Source of the DNA: a virus
Direction: 5' to 3' (one strand)
DNA length: 28,613 nt
Virus record (IMG/VR): IMGVR_UViG_3300034418_002344
Location: 1-28,613 of that record
The notes below the pieces were generated by a model that did no database searches, was not told the DNA's origin, and was given only the letters and a program-made list of their open reading frames with translations. Positions 19,423 to 28,613 of the stretch are shown here, one piece after another (positions within the stretch are counted from its first letter, which is position 1; the number at the start of each line of letters is the position of its first letter). A program made the translations under genes and the position numbers.

Positions 19423-22400
19423 ATGGCGACTCTTGAGGAACTCGGTAGTGCGTTAAAAAATGCGCACGCCGCTGGGGATGTAGAGGCAGCTAGAAAACTA
19501 GCTAACGCCATACAAACATACAGCCCACAGCCAGAGCCAACTGAAGACACTTCTCTGTTCGGCTACATACCTGAAACTGCCAAAGCTATTGCTGCCGGTG
19601 GTGCTGGGATGATTGAGTCTGCCCTGACCGGTGCGTCATTTATACTACCCGAAGAAGCCGAACAGGCTGCTCGCCGTAAGATTGCCGAAGTTGGCGGCGG
19701 GGTACAGGAGTTCCTTGCCCCTGATGAAGCCTACGAAGGTACCTATCTTGACCTGATGCGTGGTGTCGGTTCGACACTACCGTTCTTAGCTGCTGCTCCG
19801 TTCGGTGCCCCCGGTATTATTGCTGGTGCCGCCGTAGGTGTGGGTGCTGGTGCAGGTGAAGCTGCGCAACGTGCAGAGGCTGCTGGGGCTACTGAGGAAG
19901 AGATCAGCACTGCTGCTGGCTACGGTATGATTCCGGGCGCGTTTGAGATGATAGGCCCTACGCGGATTATCAGGCGTGCGCAGAGAGCACTTGGCCCTAA
20001 TACTAGCAATGTTGCCGATGCGTTAAATAACAGTTTCAAAGCCCGGCTTGGTAGGGTAAGCGAAGGCAAACTTGGTCGTATAACTAAAGCGGCTATGGAT
20101 GAGGCAGCGCAAGAAGCCTCGGCTGAAGTATTACAGAATCTTATTTCACAGGGTGTCTACGATCCCGACACCGGAACCTTTGAGGGTGTAGGCGAGTCTG
20201 CCAAGATCGGTGGTGGTGTAGGTGCTATCCTTGCGTTGTTTACCGAAATGATTGTTCCGGGTAGGCAGCGTGGCCCAACCCCGCAAGAACCAGCCGCACC
20301 AGAAGAACCAGCACCAGAAGAACCCGCAGCACCAGAACCTATTCCACCAGAAGGTGACCTACTGGGGCCAACAACAGTATCCGATATTTTAGATACAGAT
20401 ACTTTAGAAGAAATAGGTATCGATCTTGAAACAAATACTGCTGAAAAATTGTTTGGGTTAAATTGGGCTGATCCAGAAGAAAGAGCGGAAGCAGAACAAA
20501 TATTAGAAGATTACATTGATCGTGGTTTAGTAAGAGCTTATAAACCTCAACTTGTTTCGCGCATAAGAGCTGTTTTAGATACCACCCCTCTTGTAAAACC
20601 GGAAGAACCGGAAGATGAAGTACGAAGAGCTACGGAAGTATCGCCTGACCAAATAGATATAGAAGAACAGATAGCGGCTAGTGAGGCTGCGGAACGCGCC
20701 GAAGAGCAAGCTGTACAAGCTGAAGAGCGAGCTGCCAGAGAAGATGAGCGAGCGTTAGCTGAAGGTCGCGTAGCCGAGCGTCGCCAGCGAGAGTCCGTCG
20801 AGAAACGTAGACAAGTACTCCTACCTATTATAGAGCGTCAAGATATTGACGGCGTAGAAAACTTAAAGCGTGCATTTAGTGCGGAGTTGGGCAGACAAGG
20901 TTTTACAAATACTGAGCCTACCGAAGAAGAACTAACATTAATTAACCGTGCTGCCGATGTGCGGGGGGCTTTTGCCACCCAAGAAGCCGAACAAGAAGCC
21001 GTAGAAGCCGCACGAGATGCCGCGCAGGCAGAAGGAACCGCAGAGTTAGAAGCACTCATACCAGAGCGTAGACAGCGGCCTATTCCTGTAGAGACCACTG
21101 AACAAGATGCACAGCGTGCCGAAGCTGCTCGACTTAATAGAGAGCGAATGGATCGCACGGGTCGGGGTACTGAAGGTCAGCTTGAATTCCCAGCTATAGA
21201 GCGTGCTGAACGTGCCGCCGCCCGTGCCCCTCAGACTGAGGAAGTTGTAGAAGAAGCACCTAAAGTACGTAAAGCAGACAAGCGATTTTTTGATCGTCTT
21301 GGCGTTGCCCCTCAAGCTCCTGTACGTAAACAAGTTCGAGGTATGGACGTTACCAGCGAAGAGGTTCGTACTGCTTTGACCAACTTAGGCCGTAATCGCA
21401 ACGTCAGTGAACAGACCAAGATCAATATAAACAACTTCCTACAAGAAACCCCAGAGGCTGTTCCCCAGCAAGACTTATTTGCCCCTACCCGTCCTCGTCC
21501 GACTGCGTTACAACAAGAGCAAGCTAGGATTCAAGCAGAGAAAGAAGCGGCAAAAGCGGCACCACCTACAGCTAGGAAAAGGAAAAGGAAAAAGACAACA
21601 AAAACTAAAAAAGTAGAGAAGCAGCAAGAAAGACAAAAACGTATAGGTAGAGCGCCTGCCCCCGAAGCATTTGCCCAGCAACCTCAACTGTTAGGCCCAT
21701 TGTCCCCTACCGACAGAGACTTGTTCGCTACAGATGAAGCTCTGGCACGGTACGCAAAGGTTGCTAGAAATGCAAATAATCTTTTGGCTACGATTGCTTA
21801 CGACTCTACAGTTGCCAGACACCCTGAAGTGGCTAAAGCAGAAGCTGATACACGTAAAGTAGCTCGTAAGGCAATACGAGCGATTAGGGATAAGGGTAGC
21901 CCAGAACTATTAGAAAACCTGAATCAGCATCTACGGTACCAAACCTTTTTAGAAGACGCTGTAAACAGAAGAGATAGTAGGAACAAATCACTTGAAAGTC
22001 TAAGGGGCACCATAGCTGGCACTTTGTATACAGGAGAACAAGAGTCCCAAACAAAAGCGTGGAACCGAACAGGCTGGTGGAACAGTGCAGAAGCAAAGGC
22101 TCCGAGAGAAGTTATTCAAGTTGATGTAGATCAAGCCATCAAGGACGGTATTGTTGATGGTAACGTCCAAGAAATAGTAGCTGAGTCAGAAGTAGAAAAC
22201 GGCACAGTTGAAAACCCTGAAGGTTTAGAGGGACTTCAAAATACTAAAGACCTTCTAGTTAAGAACGCTGTTGCTGCTTCTATGCCGGAAGTGTCCGAGA
22301 CAGTAAACGATTTGTTGTTGGACAACAATATAGGTGGCGCACTAGATCAGATAGCCAGAGATAACCCCAACACTGATATCGCACGCACTGCCCGTACACT

Positions 22401-25400
22401 TGCGGAAAGGTTGCGCGGTACGAGCACCGCAGTTGAGTTTGCCGAAGGTGTTGTGGACAGAGATGGTAAACCAGCGCCCTCTGCGTACGATTTCCAGAAC
22501 GATGTTATTCAGATTAATCTGGATATGCCGGTCAGTACACACGCTGTACTGCACGAATCCGCACACGCAGCTACGCATTCAGTACTGTCTAACCCCAACC
22601 ATCCGGTCACAATTAAGCTACAGAAACTGTACAGCAATCTGAAAGACAAACTACCCAACGCTTACGCGATGGCAGGTTTACGAGAGTTTGCGGCAGAGGT
22701 GTACAGTAATACAGAATTCAAAGCTCAACTGGCTGCTTACAAGCCCAGTGGTAAAAAGCGAAGTGCGTGGCGTGATTTCTTAGACGCAGTTGCTAGATTC
22801 TTAGGGTTTAACATAGACGCAACTAACGCCACAACTAAAGCCTTAGAATACATAAACGTGATTATGGCAACTGAGCCTAACACCCGAGATGCTACCTCCG
22901 TAGTTGACAACCTGACTAACGGCGATGTAGACGAGGCGATGGTAGAACTTACCCGCGTAGGTCGCACCGGTCTGGACAAGAAAACTAAAGAGGAAGCCTA
23001 CGAGTCGTTCTTGACAAACATAAATAACAAGAGCGCCAAGTTTATGATGAATGCTATCAATGGTCTCGGTTTAGAAGCCATTGTAGATATGTCTAAAGGT
23101 AAACTCCCTACCGTCGAAGAAATGCAGGATATTCTGTACGACATAGACGGCACTCGTAATGAAGAAATGAAAACCTTCACTATGATACTAAAAGACATTT
23201 TAGGAGCTTTTAGTACCAAAGCGGGTGTGGGTGTAGACAGTGCTGCGTTAGAGAAGTTCAGTAGGCTGGTAAGTGAAAGCACTATAGACGGTATTGATGT
23301 TACCCGTCCCAGAAGCTACTACGCCAAGCACCGTGTCGAGTACGGTACTCAAGACCTTCAGAAGAAAGAACAGCTATTCGATACCAAAGAAAAAGCGGAA
23401 GAGTTCAAGAAGAAGCTGGAAGATGAACGCCGTGAAGCTAAGAAAGCCGGAAAGACTACTACTATCGGTACCATCCGACTTACTGAAGCTACACAAGAGC
23501 GTACCGATAAGTATGACGAACTCAAAGCGTTAATGCTGGAACTTAATTCGTCTCAACGTGCTGCGTACACCAAGATGCGCGACATGTACAAAAACATTAA
23601 CGACAAGATTCTTGAAGCCGAAGATGCCAACATAAATCAATTGGAGTTAGACCCCAACGTACAGAAAACTGTACGTGAAGTTCTGTTCCGTAAGCGGTTA
23701 GATGTCGGCGTCGTAGACCCATACTTCAGACTCTACCGTGAAGGCGAGTACTGGATACAGTATGAGTTTCAAAAGGCGGGAGTCGAAGGTACTGAATTTG
23801 GTTATGCTTCATTTGATAACCCCGGCGATAGGCAAGTGTTTGCGGATCGGTTGAGTAATGACCCTACTGTCATAAATATCAACCCAACACTTACTGCGGA
23901 TCAAATGCGGTCTAGGATAATTAACGGTCAACTGCCAATATCTTTGGTCACCACGTTAAAAGCCGACTTAGAAGGTATATTCAAAGACCTAGAGCTTTCT
24001 AGTAAAGAAGATAAGGCAGCTATTGACCGTAAGAAAGGCGAGATACAGGACTTCCTTGCTGACATAGTACTTAAATCGCTTCCAGAGCAATCAATTGTAC
24101 AGGCTCGCCAAGAACGTAGAGGCTTTGCCGGATTTGAAGCAGACCCAATTTATACGTTTGAAAAGTCTATGCCTGCGTTCATTAATAGTTACGCAAACAT
24201 AAAGCACAAGGTCAAACTACAGAGTGCAGCTAATCGTGTTATGGAAGAAGGCCGACAGGCTGAACTTGCTGGCGACACATTTATGAAAGAAGTCGCAGTA
24301 GCTGTAGCTGGAAGTAAAGCAGATACAGACCAACAGTTTGGCAAGCTACCAAGCTATGCAGAGTTCAGTAAGAATCCTTACTTGAACGAACATGTACGAC
24401 TAGCCCGATCACTGACCTTTATGTCTACTATCGGTTTGAGTGTCAGTTCTGTAGCTGTCAACGTATCAATTATTCCTGTGGTGCTTCAGTCTCGGCTTGC
24501 GGGTGAGTATGGTGGTTTCAAAGCTACTAAAGCTACGCTTGAAGCTATGAACTTTTACGCAGGGACATGGGGCAAAGTAAAACGAGAGGGTCTGGGTGAG
24601 GTAACTGTAGATGCAAACGGAGACTTCGTAACTACCGAACAAGATCGGTATGACCACGGTGGGTTTGCGATAACTAATGAATTTGAAGGTGAGAAGGCAG
24701 AGAGGTACAAAAACTTCGCTCCTTTGATAACCCGTATTAAAGAAATGGGTTTTGATACTCGCAGTATCGCAGCAGAAACATCTGATCCTGATAGTCCCAG
24801 TAGTCCGTTTGTGAATAAGCTAGCCTACGTATCCAGCTTTATGTTCCATCACAGTGAACGTGGTATTCGTCAAGTCAGTGCGATGAGTACCTACATACTT
24901 GAGATGGAAAAACTGACGGGTAAAAAGTTTAAAGATATTGATGCAGCAGATGTTGACCAGTACGGAGAACAAGCCTCCAGAAAAGCTACTGATGTTGCCT
25001 TGTGGGTTAACGCTTCGGCATTGCTAACTACTGGCTCTAGGTTTGGTCAAACGAATCTGGGTAGCTTGGTTATGCAATTTAAGCGTGTTCCCGGCCAGTT
25101 CTTATACACCCAGATACGTATGCTGGATGCTATATTTAAAGATATGACCGGAGCTGCCAGAACTGAAGCTGAAATTGAAGAAGCACGGATTCTAAGAAAT
25201 ACATTTATGTGGCTCACTGGTACGGGCGCTACACTGATAGGTGTTAAAGGTGTCCCACTGTACGGTGTAGCAATGGCTATATGGAACATGTTCTTAGATG
25301 ACGACGAAGATGATGCAAATACTATCGTTGCTAAAACGCTTGGGCCTGAATGGTACTACGGTGCCATCGCAAATATGGGTGGTGTAGACCTGACTGATCG

Positions 25401-26058
25401 TATTAACTTGACCAACTTACTTATACGAGATCGTGGCAATTACGTTCCTTCAAGTGAGTTGGAGTACTGGCTAGAAGCAATCGGCGGCCCAACACTTGGT
25501 GTGGGCATGCGGTACATAGACGGTGCCACAGACTTGTTTGATGGTAACCCTCAGAACATGAATCGTGCTTTTGAAAAAGTACTGCCCACCGCCATATCCA
25601 ACGGACTAAAAGCCTACAGGTTCCGTACTGAAGGTTATGACACTACCCGTGGAGACCCGATGATTAGTGGTGAAATACCTATGGGCGATGTAATAGCGCA
25701 GGGGCTTGGGTTTGCACCATTCAGTACGCGTCGAGCAAGAGACGCAGCCGCGCTTAACAACAGACTAAATAGGGGAATACAAACTCGTAGGTCTAATCTT
25801 TTAAACGATTTTGCTTATGCCCATAAAATAGCGATGGAAACTGGGGACTATTCTCTGAGAGATGAAGTAGAGGAAGATATCCAAGAATTTAATGATGACC
25901 ATCCAGAAAGACCTATAAGCGGTAAAAATTTAAGACAATCATTAGCTGCCAGAGCTAGAGGTACGGCAATTGCAGAACTCACTAGAGGGGCGATTGTAGA
26001 TCGAAGGTTTATAGAGCAAGCTGAAGAGAACTATAGATTGCTTTACGGTGAGGAATAA
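19423..26058 (+). CDS. Giant ejected virion protein with HExxH metallopeptidase domain
   Basis: This 2211-residue protein fills almost a quarter of the window. It opens with LEELGSALKNAHAAGDVEAARKLA, a common start of giant phage virion proteins. A Gly/Ala hydrophobic segment (about 117-145) and a Pro/Glu linker (284-310) follow, then an Arg/Glu/Ala coiled coil (about 415-475) and a basic patch (717-735, ARKRKRKKTTKTKK). A zinc peptidase centre is HESAH (His1044, Glu1045, His1048), with Glu1088 or Glu1092 in LREFAAEVYSN as a candidate third ligand. PYFRLYREGEYWIQYE follows near 1432. Two strongly hydrophobic segments lie at 1664-1689 and 1928-1957. This resembles large polyvalent proteins (LPD-type domains) and the T7 gp16 position, so ejection into the host is likely. 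The ATG has a weak upstream site. The peptidase target is unknown. Confidence 0.8.
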   Translation: MATLEELGSALKNAHAAGDVEAARKLANAIQTYSPQPEPTEDTSLFGYIPETAKAIAAGGAGMIESALTGASFILPEEAEQAARRKIAEVGGGVQEFLAPDEAYEGTYLDLMRGVGSTLPFLAAAPFGAPGIIAGAAVGVGAGAGEAAQRAEAAGATEEEISTAAGYGMIPGAFEMIGPTRIIRRAQRALGPNTSNVADALNNSFKARLGRVSEGKLGRITKAAMDEAAQEASAEVLQNLISQGVYDPDTGTFEGVGESAKIGGGVGAILALFTEMIVPGRQRGPTPQEPAAPEEPAPEEPAAPEPIPPEGDLLGPTTVSDILDTDTLEEIGIDLETNTAEKLFGLNWADPEERAEAEQILEDYIDRGLVRAYKPQLVSRIRAVLDTTPLVKPEEPEDEVRRATEVSPDQIDIEEQIAASEAAERAEEQAVQAEERAAREDERALAEGRVAERRQRESVEKRRQVLLPIIERQDIDGVENLKRAFSAELGRQGFTNTEPTEEELTLINRAADVRGAFATQEAEQEAVEAARDAAQAEGTAELEALIPERRQRPIPVETTEQDAQRAEAARLNRERMDRTGRGTEGQLEFPAIERAERAAARAPQTEEVVEEAPKVRKADKRFFDRLGVAPQAPVRKQVRGMDVTSEEVRTALTNLGRNRNVSEQTKININNFLQETPEAVPQQDLFAPTRPRPTALQQEQARIQAEKEAAKAAPPTARKRKRKKTTKTKKVEKQQERQKRIGRAPAPEAFAQQPQLLGPLSPTDRDLFATDEALARYAKVARNANNLLATIAYDSTVARHPEVAKAEADTRKVARKAIRAIRDKGSPELLENLNQHLRYQTFLEDAVNRRDSRNKSLESLRGTIAGTLYTGEQESQTKAWNRTGWWNSAEAKAPREVIQVDVDQAIKDGIVDGNVQEIVAESEVENGTVENPEGLEGLQNTKDLLVKNAVAASMPEVSETVNDLLLDNNIGGALDQIARDNPNTDIARTARTLAERLRGTSTAVEFAEGVVDRDGKPAPSAYDFQNDVIQINLDMPVSTHAVLHESAHAATHSVLSNPNHPVTIKLQKLYSNLKDKLPNAYAMAGLREFAAEVYSNTEFKAQLAAYKPSGKKRSAWRDFLDAVARFLGFNIDATNATTKALEYINVIMATEPNTRDATSVVDNLTNGDVDEAMVELTRVGRTGLDKKTKEEAYESFLTNINNKSAKFMMNAINGLGLEAIVDMSKGKLPTVEEMQDILYDIDGTRNEEMKTFTMILKDILGAFSTKAGVGVDSAALEKFSRLVSESTIDGIDVTRPRSYYAKHRVEYGTQDLQKKEQLFDTKEKAEEFKKKLEDERREAKKAGKTTTIGTIRLTEATQERTDKYDELKALMLELNSSQRAAYTKMRDMYKNINDKILEAEDANINQLELDPNVQKTVREVLFRKRLDVGVVDPYFRLYREGEYWIQYEFQKAGVEGTEFGYASFDNPGDRQVFADRLSNDPTVININPTLTADQMRSRIINGQLPISLVTTLKADLEGIFKDLELSSKEDKAAIDRKKGEIQDFLADIVLKSLPEQSIVQARQERRGFAGFEADPIYTFEKSMPAFINSYANIKHKVKLQSAANRVMEEGRQAELAGDTFMKEVAVAVAGSKADTDQQFGKLPSYAEFSKNPYLNEHVRLARSLTFMSTIGLSVSSVAVNVSIIPVVLQSRLAGEYGGFKATKATLEAMNFYAGTWGKVKREGLGEVTVDANGDFVTTEQDRYDHGGFAITNEFEGEKAERYKNFAPLITRIKEMGFDTRSIAAETSDPDSPSSPFVNKLAYVSSFMFHHSERGIRQVSAMSTYILEMEKLTGKKFKDIDAADVDQYGEQASRKATDVALWVNASALLTTGSRFGQTNLGSLVMQFKRVPGQFLYTQIRMLDAIFKDMTGAARTEAEIEEARILRNTFMWLTGTGATLIGVKGVPLYGVAMAIWNMFLDDDEDDANTIVAKTLGPEWYYGAIANMGGVDLTDRINLTNLLIRDRGNYVPSSELEYWLEAIGGPTLGVGMRYIDGATDLFDGNPQNMNRAFEKVLPTAISNGLKAYRFRTEGYDTTRGDPMISGEIPMGDVIAQGLGFAPFSTRRARDAAALNNRLNRGIQTRRSNLLNDFAYAHKIAMETGDYSLRDEVEEDIQEFNDDHPERPISGKNLRQSLAARARGTAIAELTRGAIVDRRFIEQAEENYRLLYGEE

Positions 26059-26063
26059 AAAGT

Positions 26064-26080
26064 GCCCCCCAGAGGGGGGC
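26064..26080 (-). terminator. Rho-independent terminator between convergent genes
   Basis: The stem is seven base pairs, GCCCCCC paired with GGGGGGC, around a three-base AGA loop. Read on the minus strand it is followed by ACTTTTTA (complement of 26056-26063), the U-run of a canonical intrinsic terminator for the 26125-28613 genes. On the plus strand the sequence after the hairpin is CTAAATCCTCT, a poor U-run, so it would be at most a weak terminator or RNA end-stabiliser for the giant gene that stops six bases upstream. Confidence 0.85.
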
Positions 26081-26124
26081 TAAATCCTCTGATAAGGAAA
26101 TGATGCGCGGCTATGGTACCACAG

Positions 26125-26346
26125 TTACTTTAGCCGCCAAACCCGAACGCCATACTTACCATCCTCTACACGAACACGTTGCTCTATATCTTTTCTAGTT
26201 ATCCGGGCAGCTCTGGTTAAATGTTCGATAGCTTTTGCAGTGTTTATGCAGGGTATAAATACTGAAGCTCCGGGTTTAAACTTATCCCAATCGACAACGA
26301 TACGTACGCCGTCAGGGGATATATCATTTAACATTACTCTTGTCAT
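26125..26346 (-). CDS. Small conserved protein of unknown function
   Basis: The product is 73 residues from the ATG at 26346. A GTG at 26361 would add five residues, but GAGGAG lies four bases before the ATG, which makes that start more likely. The sequence has a hydrophobic beta core (VRIVVDWDKFKPGASVFIP) and a basic helix (TAKAIEHLTRAARITRKDI), and ends in VRVEDGKYGVRVWRL. The mixture of strands and a basic helix could suit a small nucleic-acid-binding or regulatory protein, but no family was recognised. It overlaps the end of the primase-helicase gene by 23 bases, so the two are probably translated from one minus-strand message that ends at the hairpin downstream. Confidence 0.68.
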   Translation of the reverse strand: MTRVMLNDISPDGVRIVVDWDKFKPGASVFIPCINTAKAIEHLTRAARITRKDIEQRVRVEDGKYGVRVWRLK

Positions 26347-28613
26347 CTGGCTCCTCGTCACTCCAAGACAACTCGATCACTGCCTGATAAGGTAAGTTCA
26401 ATTTAGTACCTTTACCTAGACGCATCTTAGTAGACTTACCTTTAAGCTGTAGTTTTATCAATTCCCGTACCGCTTCGTAGTGGTGGCCTTTCTGCAAACA
26501 CCACTCTTTGAACGGAGCGGGTCGTAGGTATAGTTTATTAATGTCGTACTCATGCCTCCCAACCCAACGGTATGAGGGCACAGCATCCGGCATGATAAGG
26601 TTTTCCATCTCAGGATCATTTACCCGCGCGTCCTGCGTGCTCTTTACTCGTAATATGCCCCGTGGGTTATCGGCAATGTAATCGGCAATCAAACTATGTA
26701 TATCAATAGTCATGCTCTGCATATTTTCTCTAGCCAACTTTAGTTTCTTAACAATCCAAGCGTAGAACGCATCCAAATCCCAATCTAGTAAGCCAATGCT
26801 CTTGGCGACCATAACCCCAGCATACGTACAAGCACACTCTGCAACCCAAAATCTATGCTGAGAATCTAAATTTGCCGCTTTTATCATTGCGTCTCTTGTA
26901 GCTAAAACAAGTTTTTCTGTCGCCTTTAGGTTTTTAAGAACATGTTGTATGTATGGTTCGCCTGCATGCCCGTAATTACTAGCTAAGTCTTCCTGCAATG
27001 TGTTAGCTAACGCGGTATCTTCCTCTGAAAACAACTTCTTAGTGGCCGTAGCTTCCATACTTCTACCCACTTCACCCTCAGAGTGCTCTCTGTGCGTAGC
27101 TAGAATATCGTGCAAACTAAGGTTGCCTGTCGTACCTATGATAAACGCCCAATCCATACCTCTATATCGTTCGGAGTTTTGGCCTTGATTGTTCATCCTG
27201 TTTTTCTGCTCACCGTCAGTTGCGGCGTAACAAAACTCACTGGCGGCTTTACCGTCGTAGTTAGTAATCTCGTCTATGTAGAACGGTAAGTTCTTCCATA
27301 TCTCTGCACGATTCCACGCAGAGTTTCCTGTATCCTTACCGCGTAGTACTAACTTCTTATGGTAGCCCCATACTGATGCCCCTCCATACATGCCTGTGGT
27401 TTTTCCGTAGCCTGACTCTTTACTCATTAGATGGTAGATAGCACCCGATATGTTAGGTATGAACGCCATAAGAGGAGCACCAAAAGATATGCCAAACATA
27501 AACTGATGCTCTTCAAAGTCGGGTCGGTTGTAGAACTCTGTTACTTTCTTCCAGCCATCTAGTGTACCCTTCTTCTGAAACATAGGTAGGTACTGTGCCG
27601 TACGAGCACTTGGTGGGGCTACCTCAACTTTGTCTGCAAATATCTCTCGCTCACCTACCACAAACGACTCCATACCCTCTGTCCAACCGAACTGTGTATG
27701 CACGTCGATCATGTCTTGAGTCTGTTTTAGTTGCTCAATCCACCTACCGATGTATGTCATAAGTGCGTCTGCCTGTCTTGTAAGCACAAATATATCGTTT
27801 AATCCCATAGCCTTACGAAACTCCTCTTTAGAAGTTATTTTGGTCATGGGTAAAACAAATGTCTGTATGCCCTCTCTTTCCGTATGATGTTTGAATTCAA
27901 AGGATGGCCCTTCGATCGGGTCACGTAATCTCTTGGTGACGTACAAGTCTCTCTTGTATATTTCCTGCTGGTCTATGTTTCCGTGTTCGTCTTCCTTTTC
28001 CAAGTAAACACCACCGTTTGCCCCACGTTTGTATGGGTACGGATACGCCGGTATAGTAACTTTAGTAGGAGGGAGAGCTTCGACAGGAACTTCTTCCTCT
28101 CCCTCCATCATAACCTCCGGCTCGTCATAGACCGTAACTTCCACCTCTTGGGTTTCGGCCATGCGCACTTCCATGCACAGACTTATAGGAGACTTGATCT
28201 TGCCCTTGTGCGGACAGCCTTCACATCCTGACGGATTGTCGGATTCAAACGTAGAGCACAGGTGTGGGTATTCAATCGGTGCAGCTACTTTGTCGGTTTC
28301 CTCCGCACTGTAGCCTTCGTACTTACTGGAGATTAGATGGATTGATTGCGCTCCGTCTTCCTCACAGTGTTTAGCAATTGACAGTACGTGTAGCCAATCG
28401 GAATACGACAGATCATTAGGTTGCATAATTGCACGATTGACTTGTGCGCAACCTTTCCCTGACGCCGTAGCTATCAGTAGTTTAGAAAAACGTGTTGTGT
28501 ATTTGCTCTGACCAACTGCGCGTGCCATGTCTTTGGCATCTTGGTCTGTGTACTCTCTCGCGCTAGTAACTGGTGTCACTTTTGCGGGGAGCTTTTCTGC
28601 AAACTCGTCTAGG
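26324..28613 (-). CDS. DUF927-type primase-helicase (5' end outside window)
   Basis: The frame is open from the window edge; the GTG at 28579 is only the first in-window start and is preceded in frame by LDEFAEKLPAK, so the protein begins upstream. Numbered from that GTG, residues 108-135 hold a C-x10-C-x2-C-x12-C cluster ending GCPHKGKIKSPISLC, a zinc or metal-binding motif seen in phage primases. The DUF927 signature follows: GWTEGMESFVVGE, KGTLDGWKKV and ASVWG. Walker A is KESGYGKTT (Lys393), Walker B is LPFYIDEIT (Asp436, Glu437), and a sensor-like FIIGTTGN comes after. The family comprises ATPase helicase domains often fused to primase modules. It likely acts in phage DNA replication. 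A primase catalytic domain would lie upstream of this window. Confidence 0.85.
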   Translation of the reverse strand, partial: LDEFAEKLPAKVTPVTSAREYTDQDAKDMARAVGQSKYTTRFSKLLIATASGKGCAQVNRAIMQPNDLSYSDWLHVLSIAKHCEEDGAQSIHLISSKYEGYSAEETDKVAAPIEYPHLCSTFESDNPSGCEGCPHKGKIKSPISLCMEVRMAETQEVEVTVYDEPEVMMEGEEEVPVEALPPTKVTIPAYPYPYKRGANGGVYLEKEDEHGNIDQQEIYKRDLYVTKRLRDPIEGPSFEFKHHTEREGIQTFVLPMTKITSKEEFRKAMGLNDIFVLTRQADALMTYIGRWIEQLKQTQDMIDVHTQFGWTEGMESFVVGEREIFADKVEVAPPSARTAQYLPMFQKKGTLDGWKKVTEFYNRPDFEEHQFMFGISFGAPLMAFIPNISGAIYHLMSKESGYGKTTGMYGGASVWGYHKKLVLRGKDTGNSAWNRAEIWKNLPFYIDEITNYDGKAASEFCYAATDGEQKNRMNNQGQNSERYRGMDWAFIIGTTGNLSLHDILATHREHSEGEVGRSMEATATKKLFSEEDTALANTLQEDLASNYGHAGEPYIQHVLKNLKATEKLVLATRDAMIKAANLDSQHRFWVAECACTYAGVMVAKSIGLLDWDLDAFYAWIVKKLKLARENMQSMTIDIHSLIADYIADNPRGILRVKSTQDARVNDPEMENLIMPDAVPSYRWVGRHEYDINKLYLRPAPFKEWCLQKGHHYEAVRELIKLQLKGKSTKMRLGKGTKLNLPYQAVIELSWSDEEPDDKSNVK

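Overview
This window looks like a stretch of a tailed double-stranded DNA bacteriophage (Caudoviricetes) of the podovirus-like type common in marine viral metagenomes. Genes are packed end to end with 0-40 base gaps or 1-23 base overlaps. There are no rRNA, tRNA or metabolic genes, and nearly every recognisable product is a tail fibre or adhesin, lysis, tail hub, internal virion or replication protein. A lipobox lipoprotein, a T4-type lysozyme and candidate spanin-like membrane proteins point to a Gram-negative host. The host genus cannot be read from the sequence.

Layout. (1) 1-8400, receptor-binding and tail-fibre block: the tail end of an upstream gene, a Gly-rich repeat protein (63-989), a fibre protein of the TLPIANGGTGTT type (1000-1947), three tandem paralogous beta-propeller-like proteins (1948-3381, 3378-5894, 5891-8131) and a small conserved fibre-associated protein (8134-8400). 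(2) 8428-10390, lysis block: two small membrane proteins of opposite predicted topology, a class 3 lipase, an overlapping lipoprotein and a GH24 lysozyme. (3) 10398-12940: a P22-gp10-like tail hub/stabilisation protein and a protein with a C1q-like jelly roll. (4) 12948-26058: five consecutive genes that look like internal or ejected virion proteins. They include a protein with 12 Cys-pair repeats, one with an embedded NPxNIR domain (possible peptidoglycan hydrolase) and a 2211-residue giant with an HExxH metallopeptidase. (5) 26064-26080: a hairpin terminator between convergent transcription units. (6) Minus strand, 26125-28613: a small unknown protein and a DUF927-type primase-helicase whose 5' end lies beyond the window.

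Working model. Blocks 3 and 4 form the neck and an ejectosome-like set comparable in order to T7 gp14-gp15-gp16. Block 1 supplies host recognition by swappable propeller domains. Block 2 disrupts inner membrane, murein and outer membrane. The minus-strand block belongs to replication.

The most interesting structure is the propeller region. Four separate domains each carry exactly seven blade repeats, a fifth carries five repeats of an unrelated type, and the extra domains are spliced into two different points of the same C-terminal module. Their base composition is visibly lower in GC than the scaffold around them.
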